Positions 46,694-56,016 of a stretch of 64,000 nt of DNA are shown here, one piece after another. How positions within the stretch are numbered: position 1 is the first letter of the stretch; every line of letters starts with the position of its first letter. The position numbers were made by a program, and so were the translations under genes. The notes below the pieces were generated by a model. The model searched no databases, was not told where the DNA came from, and saw only the letters and a program-made list of their open reading frames with translations. Source of the stretch: Desulfopila sp. IMCC35008 (GTDB taxonomy: Bacteria; Desulfobacterota; Desulfobulbia; Desulfobulbales; Desulfocapsaceae); assembly GCF_010646885.2 (NCBI RefSeq), contig NZ_CP050700.1, positions 248,001-312,000 of the forward strand, written 5' to 3'.

Positions 46694-47557
46694 TTAGTAG
46701 ATCTTTCTCTTTTTAAAGCTGGAACCAATCACGTCGAAGCTGTTCTCGACAATGAAAAGCGCCTTGTCGTCAATGCTGAATACGGCCTCTTCAAGGCGTT
46801 TAAGCATGATGTTGTTGGTTATCGTCATGATGATCTCCTTATCCTCACCCGAATAAGCCCCCTTGCCCTGAATGAGGGTCGCCCCGAGTTTCATCTTGTC
46901 CATTATATCTGTTGTAATGGCATCCGACATTTCACTGATGATATAGACAATTTTTCTTTGGTTAAACATGGCCAGCGAGTATTCCAGTGCGCTGGATATA
47001 ACAAAGGTAAGAATGACTGAGGCTATCACGACATCGATCTCGTAGCTTACCAGGACCAGGCCGAAAAGGGCAAAATTGAAAAGCATAAAGGTCTTGCCGA
47101 TGCCGATGTTGAATTTTTTGTTCAGGATGATGGCGATGATGTCAAGACCACCGGCCGACCCGATGGAGCGTAGAATAATACCGGATCCTATACCGATAAT
47201 CGCGCCCCCGGCGATGGCCGCATACAGTTGTTCGTGGATGTCAAAATCGAGGGTAATGATTTCGGAGCAGACCGACATGATGGCAACGGCATAGATGGTA
47301 TAAAGTACAAATCGCCTGCTGATGAAAATCCAGCCGAGGATACACAGGGGAATATTCAGGAGCGCGTACCAGATCCCGGGTGAGAATATCTCGGTCTGGT
47401 AGTAGATAAAAAGTACGAGACCATACAGGCCGCCGGGTATAAAGCTGTGGTGAACTACTACTCCATTCATTCCGGTAATGTAGAGAATGGAGCCGACGGT
47501 AAGTAAAAAGAGATTCCACGGTATGGAAAACCTGAGATCTTTGAATTTCAGACCCAT
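46694..47557 (-). CDS. YitT/DUF161-family membrane protein
   Basis: The 287-residue protein has five to six N-terminal membrane helices of the YitT family (IPWNLFLLTVGSILYITGMN; GSGIILRSIGSAGGLDIIAI) and a cytoplasmic C-terminal DUF2179 domain (about 215-280; GKGAYSGEDKEIIMTITNNI). Function in the family is not settled. The ATG at 47557 follows AGAGGCAACTATC; a TTG six codons upstream is less likely. Confidence 0.88.
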   Translation of the reverse strand: MGLKFKDLRFSIPWNLFLLTVGSILYITGMNGVVVHHSFIPGGLYGLVLFIYYQTEIFSPGIWYALLNIPLCILGWIFISRRFVLYTIYAVAIMSVCSEIITLDFDIHEQLYAAIAGGAIIGIGSGIILRSIGSAGGLDIIAIILNKKFNIGIGKTFMLFNFALFGLVLVSYEIDVVIASVILTFVISSALEYSLAMFNQRKIVYIISEMSDAITTDIMDKMKLGATLIQGKGAYSGEDKEIIMTITNNIMLKRLEEAVFSIDDKALFIVENSFDVIGSSFKKRKIY

Positions 47558-47863
47558 GATAGTTGCCTCTGACAATTTATTTAAGGATCAAGCGGAGAAA
47601 GTTTCAAGTAAAAACAATTATATCGTCTTATAAAAAAAGGAGGTTCTTTTATACTCATTTTTCGTTCCGGTCAATGGAAATATCAGGTAAGCTAAAAAAA
47701 CCTGATTACCTCAACAACTCAGCTTCTTCAGTGGAGGGCTGGTTTTATGGTGATCCGTTGAAACGAATGGCCACACTCCGCTCATGTTACCAGGGGACTG
47801 GGGAATCAGGGAAAAATTATTGTGCAGACAAGCAGGTGGAACTCAGCAGAGAGGGAGTAAACA
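47558..47863. other. 306-nt divergent intergenic region
   Basis: It separates the divergent YitT-family and nitroreductase genes and should hold both promoters. A 115-codon frame on + (47563-47910) overlaps the nitroreductase start and shows no family pattern; it is probably not a gene. No clear repeat or RNA structure was recognised. Confidence 0.5.
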
Positions 47864-48400
47864 ATGTTGCTCGAAACATTACAGAAGAGACGATCGATAA
47901 GGCAGTTTGAAGACAAGCCGGTGGAGCAGGATAAAATAGACTATTTGATAGAGGCCATGCTGCGTTCACCTTCGTCAAGGAGTCGTAATCCATGGGAGTT
48001 TGTGGTTGTGCAGGACAAAGCGGTACTCGAGGCACTGTCCAAGGCCAAACCCCACGGCGCATCATTTGTGAAGAATGCTTCTCTGGCCATCGTGGTATGT
48101 GCGGTTCCGGAAAAATGCGACGTCTGGGTCGAGGATTGTTCAATAGCCTCCATTCTTTTACATCTGGGGGCTACAGAACTTGGTCTTGGCAGTTGTTGGG
48201 TGCAGGTTCGCCTCAGGGAGCATGACGGTTCGAAAATGGCTGAAGAATATATTAGTGAACTGCTCGGTCTGCCTGACAATATGGTGGTTGAGTCCATTGT
48301 TGCAGTTGGTTATCCAAAAGAAGAAAAAGATGGTCACCCGAAAGAGTCCTTGCTGTATGATCGGGTACACTGGGAGAAATTTGGCGGGAAGTCGCTGTGA
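47864..48400 (+). CDS. Nitroreductase-family flavoprotein
   Basis: The 178-residue protein has the FMN-binding pattern of the family: QKRRSIRQFEDKPVEQDKID at the N terminus, SPSSRSRNPWEFVVVQD and a C-terminal VESIVAVGYPKEEK. Such enzymes reduce nitro compounds, quinones or flavins with NAD(P)H; the substrate cannot be told. It converges on slyX with 8 nt between stops. Confidence 0.9.
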   Translation: MLLETLQKRRSIRQFEDKPVEQDKIDYLIEAMLRSPSSRSRNPWEFVVVQDKAVLEALSKAKPHGASFVKNASLAIVVCAVPEKCDVWVEDCSIASILLHLGATELGLGSCWVQVRLREHDGSKMAEEYISELLGLPDNMVVESIVAVGYPKEEKDGHPKESLLYDRVHWEKFGGKSL

Positions 48401-48408
48401 GAGGTGGG

Positions 48409-48615
48409 TCAATAGTGCGGTGGCGGCTCGTTGACATCTTCGAGGTTGTGGCTGCTGGCGAGTAACTGTTCCTTAAGCAACTGTAGATCTGTCTGGAGTT
48501 TGTCTATGGATCGCTGCTGCCGGATGATGACCTCGTTGAGGGTTTCGATGGTCATGTCCTGATATTCGAACTTTTCCTCAAGGAGCTGTATCCTGTTTTC
48601 AAGCTCTTGACTCAT
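48409..48615 (-). CDS. slyX: SlyX-family small coiled-coil protein
   Basis: The 68-residue protein is a coiled coil with SlyX phrasing (RIQLLEEKFEYQDMTIETLN, then VIIRQQRSIDKLQ) and the C-terminal PPPHY that marks the family. Function is unknown. It overlaps the upstream MinD-like gene by 4 nt. Confidence 0.88.
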   Translation of the reverse strand: MSQELENRIQLLEEKFEYQDMTIETLNEVIIRQQRSIDKLQTDLQLLKEQLLASSHNLEDVNEPPPHY

Positions 48616-49547
48616 AACTGTTTCTCGTTTTCCTGTATCGTTTGTTGTTCAGATTGTTTGCGGATAAACAGGTCGATCACCTTGCCGAGTTTAATACTCG
48701 CTTCGATAAGTGCTTTTGAGGCGGGTGCAGCAGGGTCGAGTTCACTCACCGGCAGGTAAGCCCGCATTGCCTCGTAGACCTTCATATCATATGGGATTTC
48801 ACCAAGATCGGGCAAATAGATGCCAAGGTATTGTGAGGCCATCTTGCGCAACTTGAGCAGGTTCAGCCTGGTACCTGCACCTACTTTATTGACTATCAAT
48901 AGCGGGTTGAAAGTTGCCAGCGCGAGTTGTGCCTTCTCTCTTGCTCCCGGCTGTACTTCTTCGGCCATGTCCAGTACTTCAAGGAGGGAATCGAACTTTT
49001 TTTCCCGAATTTCCTTGGCCACATCAGCTTGTGAAAGAAAACTGGAGAGGGCTCTCCGGATGGTTGCAAGCTGCAGAAAATTATAAAAATCCAGTATTGC
49101 CGTTGGTTCCGGGCTGGTGACACAGATCTGGATGTCGGTGAACATGAAAAAATCGAGGGTGTGATAACTGGTACCCGCACCGACGTCGACCAGCAGTACA
49201 TCCGTATCAATCCGGGAAAGGCTTCTCAACAGTCGCTGTTTCTGCTGGTAGGTCATGTTGGCGGTCTGCAGGGTGTCGCCGGTGCCCGGAATTATCTGTA
49301 ACCCACCGAAAGCCGGGAAGGTGTGGATGGTGTCGGTAATACTGTCGACTCTTCTGTTTAAGAAGTCGGTAAGTGTTCGCTTCGGTTTAAACAACCCGTA
49401 GAGGATATGGGCATCCGGGCCGCCGAGATCAAGGTCCACAAGGCAGACCTTCCTGCCAGAGCGGGCAAGCTGCAGCGCCAGGTTTGAAAGAACCATACTT
49501 TTTCCTGTGCCACCCTTGCCTGAACCTACTGAAATAGTTATTGCCAT
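48612..49547 (-). CDS. MinD/ParA-family ATPase
   Basis: The 311-residue protein is a deviant Walker A ATPase (SGKGGTGKSMVLSNLALQLA), with DLDLGGPDAHILYGL and VLLVDVGAGTSYHTLDFFM. It resembles the MinD/FlhG-like single-copy group common in Desulfobacterota rather than plasmid ParA. The insert around residues 165-205 is longer than in MinD. No MinC/MinE or flagellar genes lie nearby. It is encoded between a zinc-ribbon protein and slyX, apparently cotranscribed. Confidence 0.85.
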   Translation of the reverse strand: MAITISVGSGKGGTGKSMVLSNLALQLARSGRKVCLVDLDLGGPDAHILYGLFKPKRTLTDFLNRRVDSITDTIHTFPAFGGLQIIPGTGDTLQTANMTYQQKQRLLRSLSRIDTDVLLVDVGAGTSYHTLDFFMFTDIQICVTSPEPTAILDFYNFLQLATIRRALSSFLSQADVAKEIREKKFDSLLEVLDMAEEVQPGAREKAQLALATFNPLLIVNKVGAGTRLNLLKLRKMASQYLGIYLPDLGEIPYDMKVYEAMRAYLPVSELDPAAPASKALIEASIKLGKVIDLFIRKQSEQQTIQENEKQL

Positions 49548-49559
49548 GGGGACTCGTGT

Positions 49560-49868
49560 TTAATTCTTCGGCCGGTTTCTTTTTGAGCGAATCTGGTGAA
49601 TACGGTGGGCTCTTTTCAGGATTGACCCCAATGTTGTCGGCTTATCAGTAGGACCGCTCCAGAGCACCCAGCCTTCTTCTGCTTTTAATATAATGGTATC
49701 ATTTTCCACGCTGAGCACGGCACTTGAGAGATCATCATGGTCTGCCGGTACTGGCTTTGATGCAGCTGCCGGTTCTGGCGGGGTTTTCTTCTCACACGCG
49801 CGGCATATCTGCTCGTCGTTGGTTTCAAAGATGTTGAGAACGCCGCCGCATGATTTACAAAATTGCAT
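49560..49868 (-). CDS. Small zinc-ribbon protein
   Basis: The 102-residue protein begins with a zinc ribbon (CKSCGG, then CRACEKK), followed by a Pro/Ala linker and a C-terminal part (LKAEEGWVLWSGPTDKPTTL) ending in a basic tail. No known family is identified. It sits 12 nt upstream of the MinD-like gene on the same strand and may act with it. Confidence 0.65.
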   Translation of the reverse strand: MQFCKSCGGVLNIFETNDEQICRACEKKTPPEPAAASKPVPADHDDLSSAVLSVENDTIILKAEEGWVLWSGPTDKPTTLGSILKRAHRIHQIRSKRNRPKN

Positions 49869-50076
49869 CTCGATACCGGTTTATGGAACGATGATGAAAA
49901 AATTTCCGCCGTTTTTGTGCTGCATAAAAAGGGTGAATACACTTTCAGGATACTATAAAAAGAACGGTTTACCAAAGCTGGGGCTGATAAAACATCTGCC
50001 GGGTGTGTAATCTTTTACTGTATCTGGCATTCTGTATCGGTGAAATGTCCTCAAAACATTAGCAATTTCAAATCGT

Positions 50077-50835
50077 TTATGTAAAAATCGCTTCCCTGAA
50101 AGCGGGTAAAGTACTGCTCAGGTCACCCCTGAAGAAGAAATCGGATATACCGTGGGTGAGTGCCTCCACCATGTTGAACTCATAAACTTTTCCTCCGTGC
50201 TGCTTGACTATAGTGGGGAGGGCAGCTGCAGGATACACCTGGGCTGAGGTGCCAATGACCATAAGCAGGTCGCAGCCGGCTATAAAATCGTGGATATCGT
50301 CGAGCCGCCTGACTGCCTCCCCAAACAAGACAACATTTGGTTTTAAGGGGGCGTTGCAGTCTGCACAAAGCGGGATGGTATCTGTATTGTAATGGTCTTC
50401 CTCCGCTTCAATGAGATATTCGCACCTGATACATTGCAGGTGTTGATGATCCCCATGGATTTCATACACCTTATTACTTCCGGCACTTTGGTGCAGGTTA
50501 TCTATGTTCTGGGTGACGACTCCCCGCAGCATCTGCTTTGCTTCAAACTCGGCCAAAACCTGATGGGCGCGGTTCGGTTTTTTATCCTGAAGGCCTTTGC
50601 CTAACTCTCGGTAGAGTTGCCACGCTTTTTCCGGGTCGTTCCTGAAGACCTCGATGGTGCCGTACTCATCTGGAGAAAAAAGAGTCCACAACCCACCAGG
50701 GCTTCTGAAATCAGGAATACCGCTTGGTACGGATATGCCAGCACCGGTGAGTGCTACCACCTTTTGAGCGGAGGAAAATGCTTCAACTGCCTCTTGCAGG
50801 AATTGATCTTCCCTGCCAGGTACAATGGTCTTCAT
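50077..50835 (-). CDS. SIR2-family NAD-dependent protein deacylase
   Basis: Sirtuins remove acyl groups from lysines using NAD+. The 252-residue protein has LTGAGISVPSGIPDFRSPGG, TQNIDNLHQSAGS, catalytic His in YEIHGD, a four-cysteine zinc site (CIRCEYL and CADCNAPL) and VLFGEAV. The ATG at 50835 has AGAGGA at a good spacing; the ATG two codons upstream lies against that site. It could work on acetylated metabolic enzymes. Confidence 0.93.
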   Translation of the reverse strand: MKTIVPGREDQFLQEAVEAFSSAQKVVALTGAGISVPSGIPDFRSPGGLWTLFSPDEYGTIEVFRNDPEKAWQLYRELGKGLQDKKPNRAHQVLAEFEAKQMLRGVVTQNIDNLHQSAGSNKVYEIHGDHQHLQCIRCEYLIEAEEDHYNTDTIPLCADCNAPLKPNVVLFGEAVRRLDDIHDFIAGCDLLMVIGTSAQVYPAAALPTIVKQHGGKVYEFNMVEALTHGISDFFFRGDLSSTLPAFREAIFT

Positions 50836-50993
50836 AGTCATTCCTCTGGCGTTTAGCGAATGGGTGCGAGTGGGGTCTTGTCCACCCCTTGAACTTCGTG
50901 ATCAGCTTGTGTAATATTATACGCAAATGTCCTTTAGTTGAACGATTACTTTATGTTTTTTTATCGCCTTCTCTTTGAACCAGCTTTCAGCCT

Positions 50994-51473
50994 ATGAGCC
51001 GACCCGCTATCAAAAAAATAATTTCAGGTGGGCAGAGTGGGGCCGATCAGGCCGCTCTTGATGCCGCAATAGCGAAAGGTTGCCCGTACGGAGGCTGGCT
51101 TCCCAAGGGTCGTAAAACAGAGAACGGACCACTTCCTCTGAGGTATATTATGTCTGAGATGGGTTCCGGTGACTATAGAAAACGTACCGAGAAAAATGTT
51201 CTCGATTCCGATGGCACTTTAATCGTTTCCCACGGGGAGTTAACCGGTGGTTCACTCCTGACTCGTATTTTTGCAGGAAAGCACAAGCGTCCCTGCTTAC
51301 ACATTGACTGTCTTTCCGGTTCTGACGAGCGCCGTCTGGCGGAGGTGTTGGAGTGGTTGCGGGAGAATCGGGTCGAGGTGCTTAACGTAGCAGGTCCCCG
51401 ACGAAGTGGTGATCCCGTGATCTACCAGGCGGTGCGGGAGTTGATTGAAGAAGTCCTGTCCCCGTCCTCCTGA
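50994..51473 (+). CDS. Putative molybdenum-carrier / SLOG-type protein
   Basis: The 159-residue protein matches the putative molybdenum carrier family (related to YpsA/SLOG): ISGGQSGADQAALDAAIAKG, GGWLPKGRKTENGPLP, DGTLIVSHGELTGGSLLT and NVAGPRRSGDPVIY. Relatives bind the molybdenum cofactor or nucleotides. It stands alone, divergent from the sirtuin gene. Confidence 0.85.
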   Translation: MSRPAIKKIISGGQSGADQAALDAAIAKGCPYGGWLPKGRKTENGPLPLRYIMSEMGSGDYRKRTEKNVLDSDGTLIVSHGELTGGSLLTRIFAGKHKRPCLHIDCLSGSDERRLAEVLEWLRENRVEVLNVAGPRRSGDPVIYQAVRELIEEVLSPSS

Positions 51474-51676
51474 GCTGGTGACGAGGGGATGAAATAGTTG
51501 ATTTTTCGACTTTCTTCTGTGAATACTACTTTTGTAGATGTACCCTGTTGAGGGGGGGAGGAAGTTGTTTTATTTTGGGGGCTAGCTCAATATCATTATT
51601 GGTTTTGGGCCAATAGCCTGTTCGGGTCTTTTCTCGGCCGGAATGTGTCTTTACCTACGATCATGGAGGAGTGAGA

Positions 51677-52470
51677 ATGAAGAGCTTGATATTGGTTGTG
51701 ATGCTCTGTTGTTTCGTGTTGTCCGCACCGGTCTGCTCTGTTCAGGCCGAGGATGCAGATGCTATGCCCAGGCCAATAATCCACTCGCCAACATGAGAGC
51801 GCTGAATTTCCACGATTATTATATAGGGGAGTATACCGGCATGGATGAAGACGGGAACCAGTTCTGGTTACGATACGCCCAGCCTTTTTCCATCGGGAAA
51901 ACGAACTGGCTGATGCGTGCATCCCTGCCGGTGAACAGTTTCCCGTTTGGTATGGATGGAGATACTGAAACAGGGCTTGGTGATTTTAATATTCTTGCCG
52001 CCTATCTCTTTGATACAGGTAAACCCACTCTCAGCTTTGGGATTGGTCCGATGCTGAACGCCCCAACGGCATCTGAAGATGTGCTGGGAAGTGAGAAGTG
52101 GTCCGGAGGGTTTGCCAATGTCCTCTTTAATGCCTCTTCCCAAAGGTTCCAATACGGTTACCTCCTCACCTGGATGGGTAGTTTTGCCGGTGAAGATGAC
52201 CGGGACGACGTGAGTCTGGCAGCGTTCCAGTATTTTACCTTGTACCAGCTTGGTGGCGGCTGGTATCTGCGCAGTACCCCGGTATGGGCCTATAATTTTG
52301 AAAATGATACCTATTCGATTCCCTTGGGGCTTGGTGTCGGTAAGGTTATTCCCACAGAAAAAGTGGTCATGAATGTTTTTGTAGAACCCCAGGTGTCCAT
52401 TGCAGATGATGGTGGCACATGGCCAGACTGGCAGATATTTGCAGGCCTGAATTTTCAATTCAAGATGTAA
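51677..52470 (+). pseudogene. Outer-membrane-type beta protein gene with frameshift after signal peptide
   Basis: A well-formed start (GGAGGAGTGAGA then ATG at 51677) codes a signal peptide ([20 protein letters not shown], then SVQAEDADA) but this frame stops at 51796 (39 codons). The mature part continues in another frame from about 51762: [20 protein letters not shown] to a typical C-terminal aromatic-rich end (LNFQFKM) at 52470. Restoring one base near 51761 would join them as [14 protein letters not shown]. The body looks like a beta-barrel or beta-rich envelope protein (alternating [19 protein letters not shown]). Either a real disruption or a sequencing error. Confidence 0.75.
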
Positions 52471-52589
52471 GTCTTTTTTTTGCTCATTTTGTCGGGAAGT
52501 GTAACTAGGGAAATAAGCCGTTATCAAAATGGAGATGGTTTTAAGTGCATGGTTAAGCACTCAATACGTCGATGTTGAAAGAGGGTGTT

Positions 52590-53126
52590 ATGATAAGAAT
52601 GTTTACAGGAAGGACAGTCCTATTTCATCTTTTTTTGCTTCTGTTGTTCTTTTGTCCCGGTTGCAGTAGCGAGCCGGATACTCTTTTCAGTGAACCGATA
52701 CAAGCGTGCAGTCTGTTTACTCATGATGAAATTGAAACGTTTTTTGGTACCAAAGTCGACAATCCACCAAGAGAGACCCACAAGGTGGATGAGCAGAATG
52801 GCAGCTGGATGTCCATGTGCAATTATTTTGCTCCCGAGACGAACCAGTCGTCCGGAATACTCATTCGGCCTATTGCAAAAGGGAGAAGTGTCGATCAGGT
52901 ATATGATGAATACGTGGCCGAATTGAAGGCAAGTCTGCCTGATTATGAGTTGGGCACGATTTCAGGCGTTGGTACAAAGGCTACCTGGGATGGGCAGACG
53001 GGGCAACTTACCGTTTTTGAGGGGACGTACATGTTGCTTATTTCGGTAATGCAGCCAACCAAAAGTGAAGAGGAAAAACTGGCCTTTTGCAAACAAATTG
53101 CAGAGGCTGTCTTAAAGAAATTATAA
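52590..53126 (+). CDS. Lipoprotein of unknown function
   Basis: The 178-residue protein has a lipoprotein signal peptide (FLLLLFFCPGC, with the second Cys followed by SSEPD as likely lipid site). The mature part has two further Cys-containing segments (IQACSLFTHDEIETFFG; WMSMCNYFAPE) and resembles small secreted lipoproteins of the DUF3558-like pattern (ACSLLT..E..), but this match is tentative. The ATG at 52590 follows AGAGGGTGTT. Confidence 0.65.
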   Translation: MIRMFTGRTVLFHLFLLLLFFCPGCSSEPDTLFSEPIQACSLFTHDEIETFFGTKVDNPPRETHKVDEQNGSWMSMCNYFAPETNQSSGILIRPIAKGRSVDQVYDEYVAELKASLPDYELGTISGVGTKATWDGQTGQLTVFEGTYMLLISVMQPTKSEEEKLAFCKQIAEAVLKKL

Positions 53127-53149
53127 CTGAGAGAGGCTTGACCCGATAC

Positions 53150-54127
53150 TCAATTTCTGCGGCAAAGGATGTTGAGCCAGATATCGTCTGAATTCGGAAT
53201 GTTGGAAGTGGTTTTCCACCATCTGATTACTGATATTAAAGAAAGCTCCGTCAGGATGGATATGAGTTCATCTCGTGAAATTATGTTGATATGCAGGTCA
53301 CTTTTATCCCGGTCTTCTGTTGCTGTCAGCTTGTAGGAGATGTACAGAATTCCTGATTGCTTAAGGGCCTTCGCCAATCGTGTCAGGGAAGCAGAAAGGT
53401 GCTGGTGCGGAAGGTGAATCAGGCTGGCACATGCCCAGATCCCATCGTATTGCTTCTCTGCACACACCTGCTGCGCACCGTATATTTCGACGGTTTGGCC
53501 GAGAAAATCTTCTGCAGCAGCAGCCAGCACCGGTGAAGGTTCCACCGCTGTAACCCGAAAACCCTGATCCAGGAAATGGCGGCTGTCCCTGCCGGAGCCA
53601 CAACCAAGATCGAGAATATATCCTCTATCCGGGAGCAGGGCGATAAATGACCGCCACTGGGATGACATGTTCAGATCCCTTGTTTTCAGAATGTAATCGT
53701 AGGCGTTATTGTCGTAATACCGGATTGTTGATAAGTTGATCCCGTCGGCTTCAACTCTTTCAACAAGCGGGATGTCGGCGGGGGCCCAATTGAGTGTGTG
53801 GAGCTTATCCGGTGGCAGCCAGCAGATTCTGTCGTGATCGCTGAGGCGGACCTGCGAGTCATCGGCAACAGCGTAATATCCGAGCAGACGGATATGTTTG
53901 GAGCCATAGTCGTGCAGAGATTCCCCGAGAAAATCCCCAATTTTACACGTTATATCCAGTTCTTCCTTGAGTTCTCGTTGCAGGCAGGAACGGGGGGATT
54001 CGCCCGGTTCCACCTTGCCGCCGGGAAATTCCCAGTATCCGGCAAGGTGCAACCCTCTTTTCTTTCGAGCAGCGAGTATCAAGCCGTTTTTCCTGACGAT
54101 AGCGGCTGCAACAACAATCATGGACAC
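53150..54127 (-). CDS. NUDIX hydrolase - SAM methyltransferase fusion
   Basis: The 325-residue protein starts with a MutT-like NUDIX domain (about 1-130) whose box GGKVEPGESPRSCLQRELKE has all metal-binding Glu residues. It ends with a class I methyltransferase domain (about 135-325): motif I ILDLGCGSGRDSRHFLDQGF, then VTAVEPSP and WACASLIHLPH, closest in look to TehB-like enzymes. MutT-type enzymes clean oxidised nucleotides such as 8-oxo-dGTP; the joint substrate is unknown. It is 27 nt after the rubredoxin gene and probably cotranscribed. Confidence 0.85.
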   Translation of the reverse strand: MSMIVVAAAIVRKNGLILAARKKRGLHLAGYWEFPGGKVEPGESPRSCLQRELKEELDITCKIGDFLGESLHDYGSKHIRLLGYYAVADDSQVRLSDHDRICWLPPDKLHTLNWAPADIPLVERVEADGINLSTIRYYDNNAYDYILKTRDLNMSSQWRSFIALLPDRGYILDLGCGSGRDSRHFLDQGFRVTAVEPSPVLAAAAEDFLGQTVEIYGAQQVCAEKQYDGIWACASLIHLPHQHLSASLTRLAKALKQSGILYISYKLTATEDRDKSDLHINIISRDELISILTELSLISVIRWWKTTSNIPNSDDIWLNILCRRN

Positions 54128-54154
54128 AAAACCAATATCAGGTCTGTTGTTATT

Positions 54155-54316
54155 TTAATCAACCGGGCTGAACTCGGATTTATCAACCCCGCAGACCGGG
54201 CAGGTGAAGTCATCCGGCAAATCTTCAAAGGCCGTGCCTGGCTCTATGCCCTTGTTGGGGATGCCAATTGCCGGGTCATATTCGAAACCGCATACATCGC
54301 ACACATATTTTTTCAT
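54155..54316 (-). CDS. Rubredoxin
   Basis: This 53-residue gene encodes a one-iron electron carrier. [18 protein letters not shown] and [13 protein letters not shown] supply the two CxxCG iron-binding pairs with normal spacing, and [13 protein letters not shown] is the typical middle. AAAAGGAGAACATC precedes the ATG. Rubredoxins serve oxygen- and peroxide-reducing enzymes in anaerobes, which fits the adjacent oxidised-nucleotide hydrolase. Confidence 0.96.
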   Translation of the reverse strand: MKKYVCDVCGFEYDPAIGIPNKGIEPGTAFEDLPDDFTCPVCGVDKSEFSPVD

Positions 54317-54487
54317 GATGTTCTCCTTTTGGGGTGAAGTTGTGGTAATCGTTTATAGATATACTACCCTGACTGAAAAGTCTTCTGCAAAATAATCGAG
54401 AGGGGACGGTTGTTTTTCCTCCATGATTACGATACAAACATGAGTGTACCATCCATTCAACCCACTAAAAATACCAGGAGAAATGTT

Positions 54488-55069
54488 ATGACGGCAAAAA
54501 AATTATTGATGATAGTCGGTGATTACGTTGAGGATTATGAGGTTATGGTACCTTTTCAGGCCCTGTCCATGCTTGGCTACCAGGTTGACGCCATTTGTCC
54601 GGATAAAAAGGCGGGTGAATTTGTAAGGACCTCTATCCACGATTTTGAAGGCGACCAGACCTACAGTGAAAAACGGGGGCATAACTTTACCCTGAACGCT
54701 GATTTTGAGGAGATTTCGGTGGGGGACTATGTCGGGCTGGTTATTCCGGGCGGTCGGGCACCTGAGTATCTTCGTTTAAACGAGAAAGTCTTGGATATCG
54801 TCAGACATTTTGCCGAAACCAGAAAACCGGTGGCGGCCATCTGCCATGGGGCGCAGCTTCTATCTGCGGCAGGGGTCTTGACCGGTCGTGAGTGCTCTGC
54901 CTATCCCGCCTGTGCACCGGAAGTAGCTGCTGCTGGCGGAAAATATGTGGAAATTGAAATCGATGACGCCCATGTTGAGGATAATTTGGTGACTGCACCG
55001 GCATGGCCGGCACACCCGGTCTGGTTGGCAAAGTTTGTTGCCACCTTGGGTGCAAAAATAGAGATCTAA
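54488..55069 (+). CDS. DJ-1/PfpI-family protein
   Basis: The 193-residue protein has the DJ-1/PfpI fold: [20 protein letters not shown], the acidic partner region [12 protein letters not shown], and nucleophilic Cys in [14 protein letters not shown]. Relatives act as glyoxalases, deglycases or peptidases; stress protection is likely. The ATG at 54488 follows AGGAGAAATGTT; an upstream start at 54410 lacks family support. Confidence 0.88.
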   Translation: MTAKKLLMIVGDYVEDYEVMVPFQALSMLGYQVDAICPDKKAGEFVRTSIHDFEGDQTYSEKRGHNFTLNADFEEISVGDYVGLVIPGGRAPEYLRLNEKVLDIVRHFAETRKPVAAICHGAQLLSAAGVLTGRECSAYPACAPEVAAAGGKYVEIEIDDAHVEDNLVTAPAWPAHPVWLAKFVATLGAKIEI

Positions 55070-55121
55070 AAGTATTGCTGCTAAAAAAATCGTATAACTT
55101 TTATCCCAGGGAGGGCTTTTG

Positions 55122-55577
55122 ATGAAATCTGTTGTGGCAGTTATTGGTGTATCTATGTTGATGCTTACCATCGGAGCTGTAAACTGCAGTGCGGAAAAGC
55201 TGTTGACAGCCAGGGAAGTACAAAACCTGTTCAATGATAAAACCATGACGGTTCAGAATGAGCGGAAGAGTGGCAAGAACACCAGGGAGGAACCGTTCAA
55301 GGCTTTTACCTCAAGTATGGGTATTGCCAAGACGGTTTACGACGACAGCTCCCAAACCCGTGCCTGGAATGTGGCAGACGACGGTAGGATGTGTTTTAGC
55401 CGTAGTCTGAGCCGGAGACGGCAGGGCCAGACCTGCGGTTTTATTATCCAGGATGGCGATACCTACCTGTTGTATGAATCCAAGGATATCAAGGAGAAAA
55501 GCGGCAGGGTCGTCGGTCTCAAGAAAAAAGACCTGCTCGTCAGTTTTACCGATTTCACTTCGGGCAACCAACTGTAA
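55122..55577 (+). CDS. Small exported protein of unknown function
   Basis: The 151-residue protein has a signal peptide (VVAVIGVSMLMLTIGAVNCS, cut near CSAEK) and a compact mature domain with LLTAREVQNLFNDKTMTVQN, WNVADDGRMCFSRS and QTCGFIIQDGDTYLLYES. The two Cys could form a disulfide. The pattern recalls small periplasmic proteins of DUF995-like type, unconfirmed. GGGAGGG precedes the ATG. Confidence 0.65.
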   Translation: MKSVVAVIGVSMLMLTIGAVNCSAEKLLTAREVQNLFNDKTMTVQNERKSGKNTREEPFKAFTSSMGIAKTVYDDSSQTRAWNVADDGRMCFSRSLSRRRQGQTCGFIIQDGDTYLLYESKDIKEKSGRVVGLKKKDLLVSFTDFTSGNQL

Positions 55578-55617
55578 ATCAATTACTCAAGCGGTATCGG
55601 AGCAAAAAGAAATAGGG

Positions 55618-56016
55618 TCAGAACGGTTCCTTTTTTCGATAGGCCAGGCCATTAAACCTGGCGATAACATCGTCCTGCTCGTCGGTGACCAGTACATCGT
55701 AGGCCCCGATTCTCCCCGGTTCCTTCACTTCGCGTGCTGTGGCGAACAATGTACCGGTCTTTTTGCTTTGTAAAAAGGAGATGTTGACGTTTATGGCCAG
55801 GGCCAATTGGCCGTGGCTGTTTGAGGCGACGGCAAAGGCCAGGTCGGCCAGGGTGAAGATGGCTCCACCCTGGACTACATTGGCACCGTTCATGTGTTTG
55901 TCTTCAAGTACGAGGTGCGCCCTGCAGTAGCCTGGTGCGGCCTCGTCAATCTCTATACCTGTCAGGGCGGCGTAGCGGTCTCTTGCAAAGATTTCCCTGG
56001 CCTGTTCCGTATTCAT
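55618..56016 (-). CDS. PaaI-type hotdog thioesterase
   Basis: The 132-residue protein has the PaaI hotdog pattern: HMNGANVVQGGAIFTLADLAFA with the catalytic Asp, and INVNISFLQSKKTGTLFATA. It likely hydrolyses aryl- or acyl-CoA esters. The ATG at 56016 has AGGAAATGAA upstream; the 17 extra upstream codons are not conserved in style. Confidence 0.9.
   Translation of the reverse strand: MNTEQAREIFARDRYAALTGIEIDEAAPGYCRAHLVLEDKHMNGANVVQGGAIFTLADLAFAVASNSHGQLALAINVNISFLQSKKTGTLFATAREVKEPGRIGAYDVLVTDEQDDVIARFNGLAYRKKEPF

Noticed and set aside
47563..47910. 115-codon + strand frame ahead of the nitroreductase
   Set aside because: Overlaps the well-supported nitroreductase start in another frame and has no recognisable domain or ribosome binding site.
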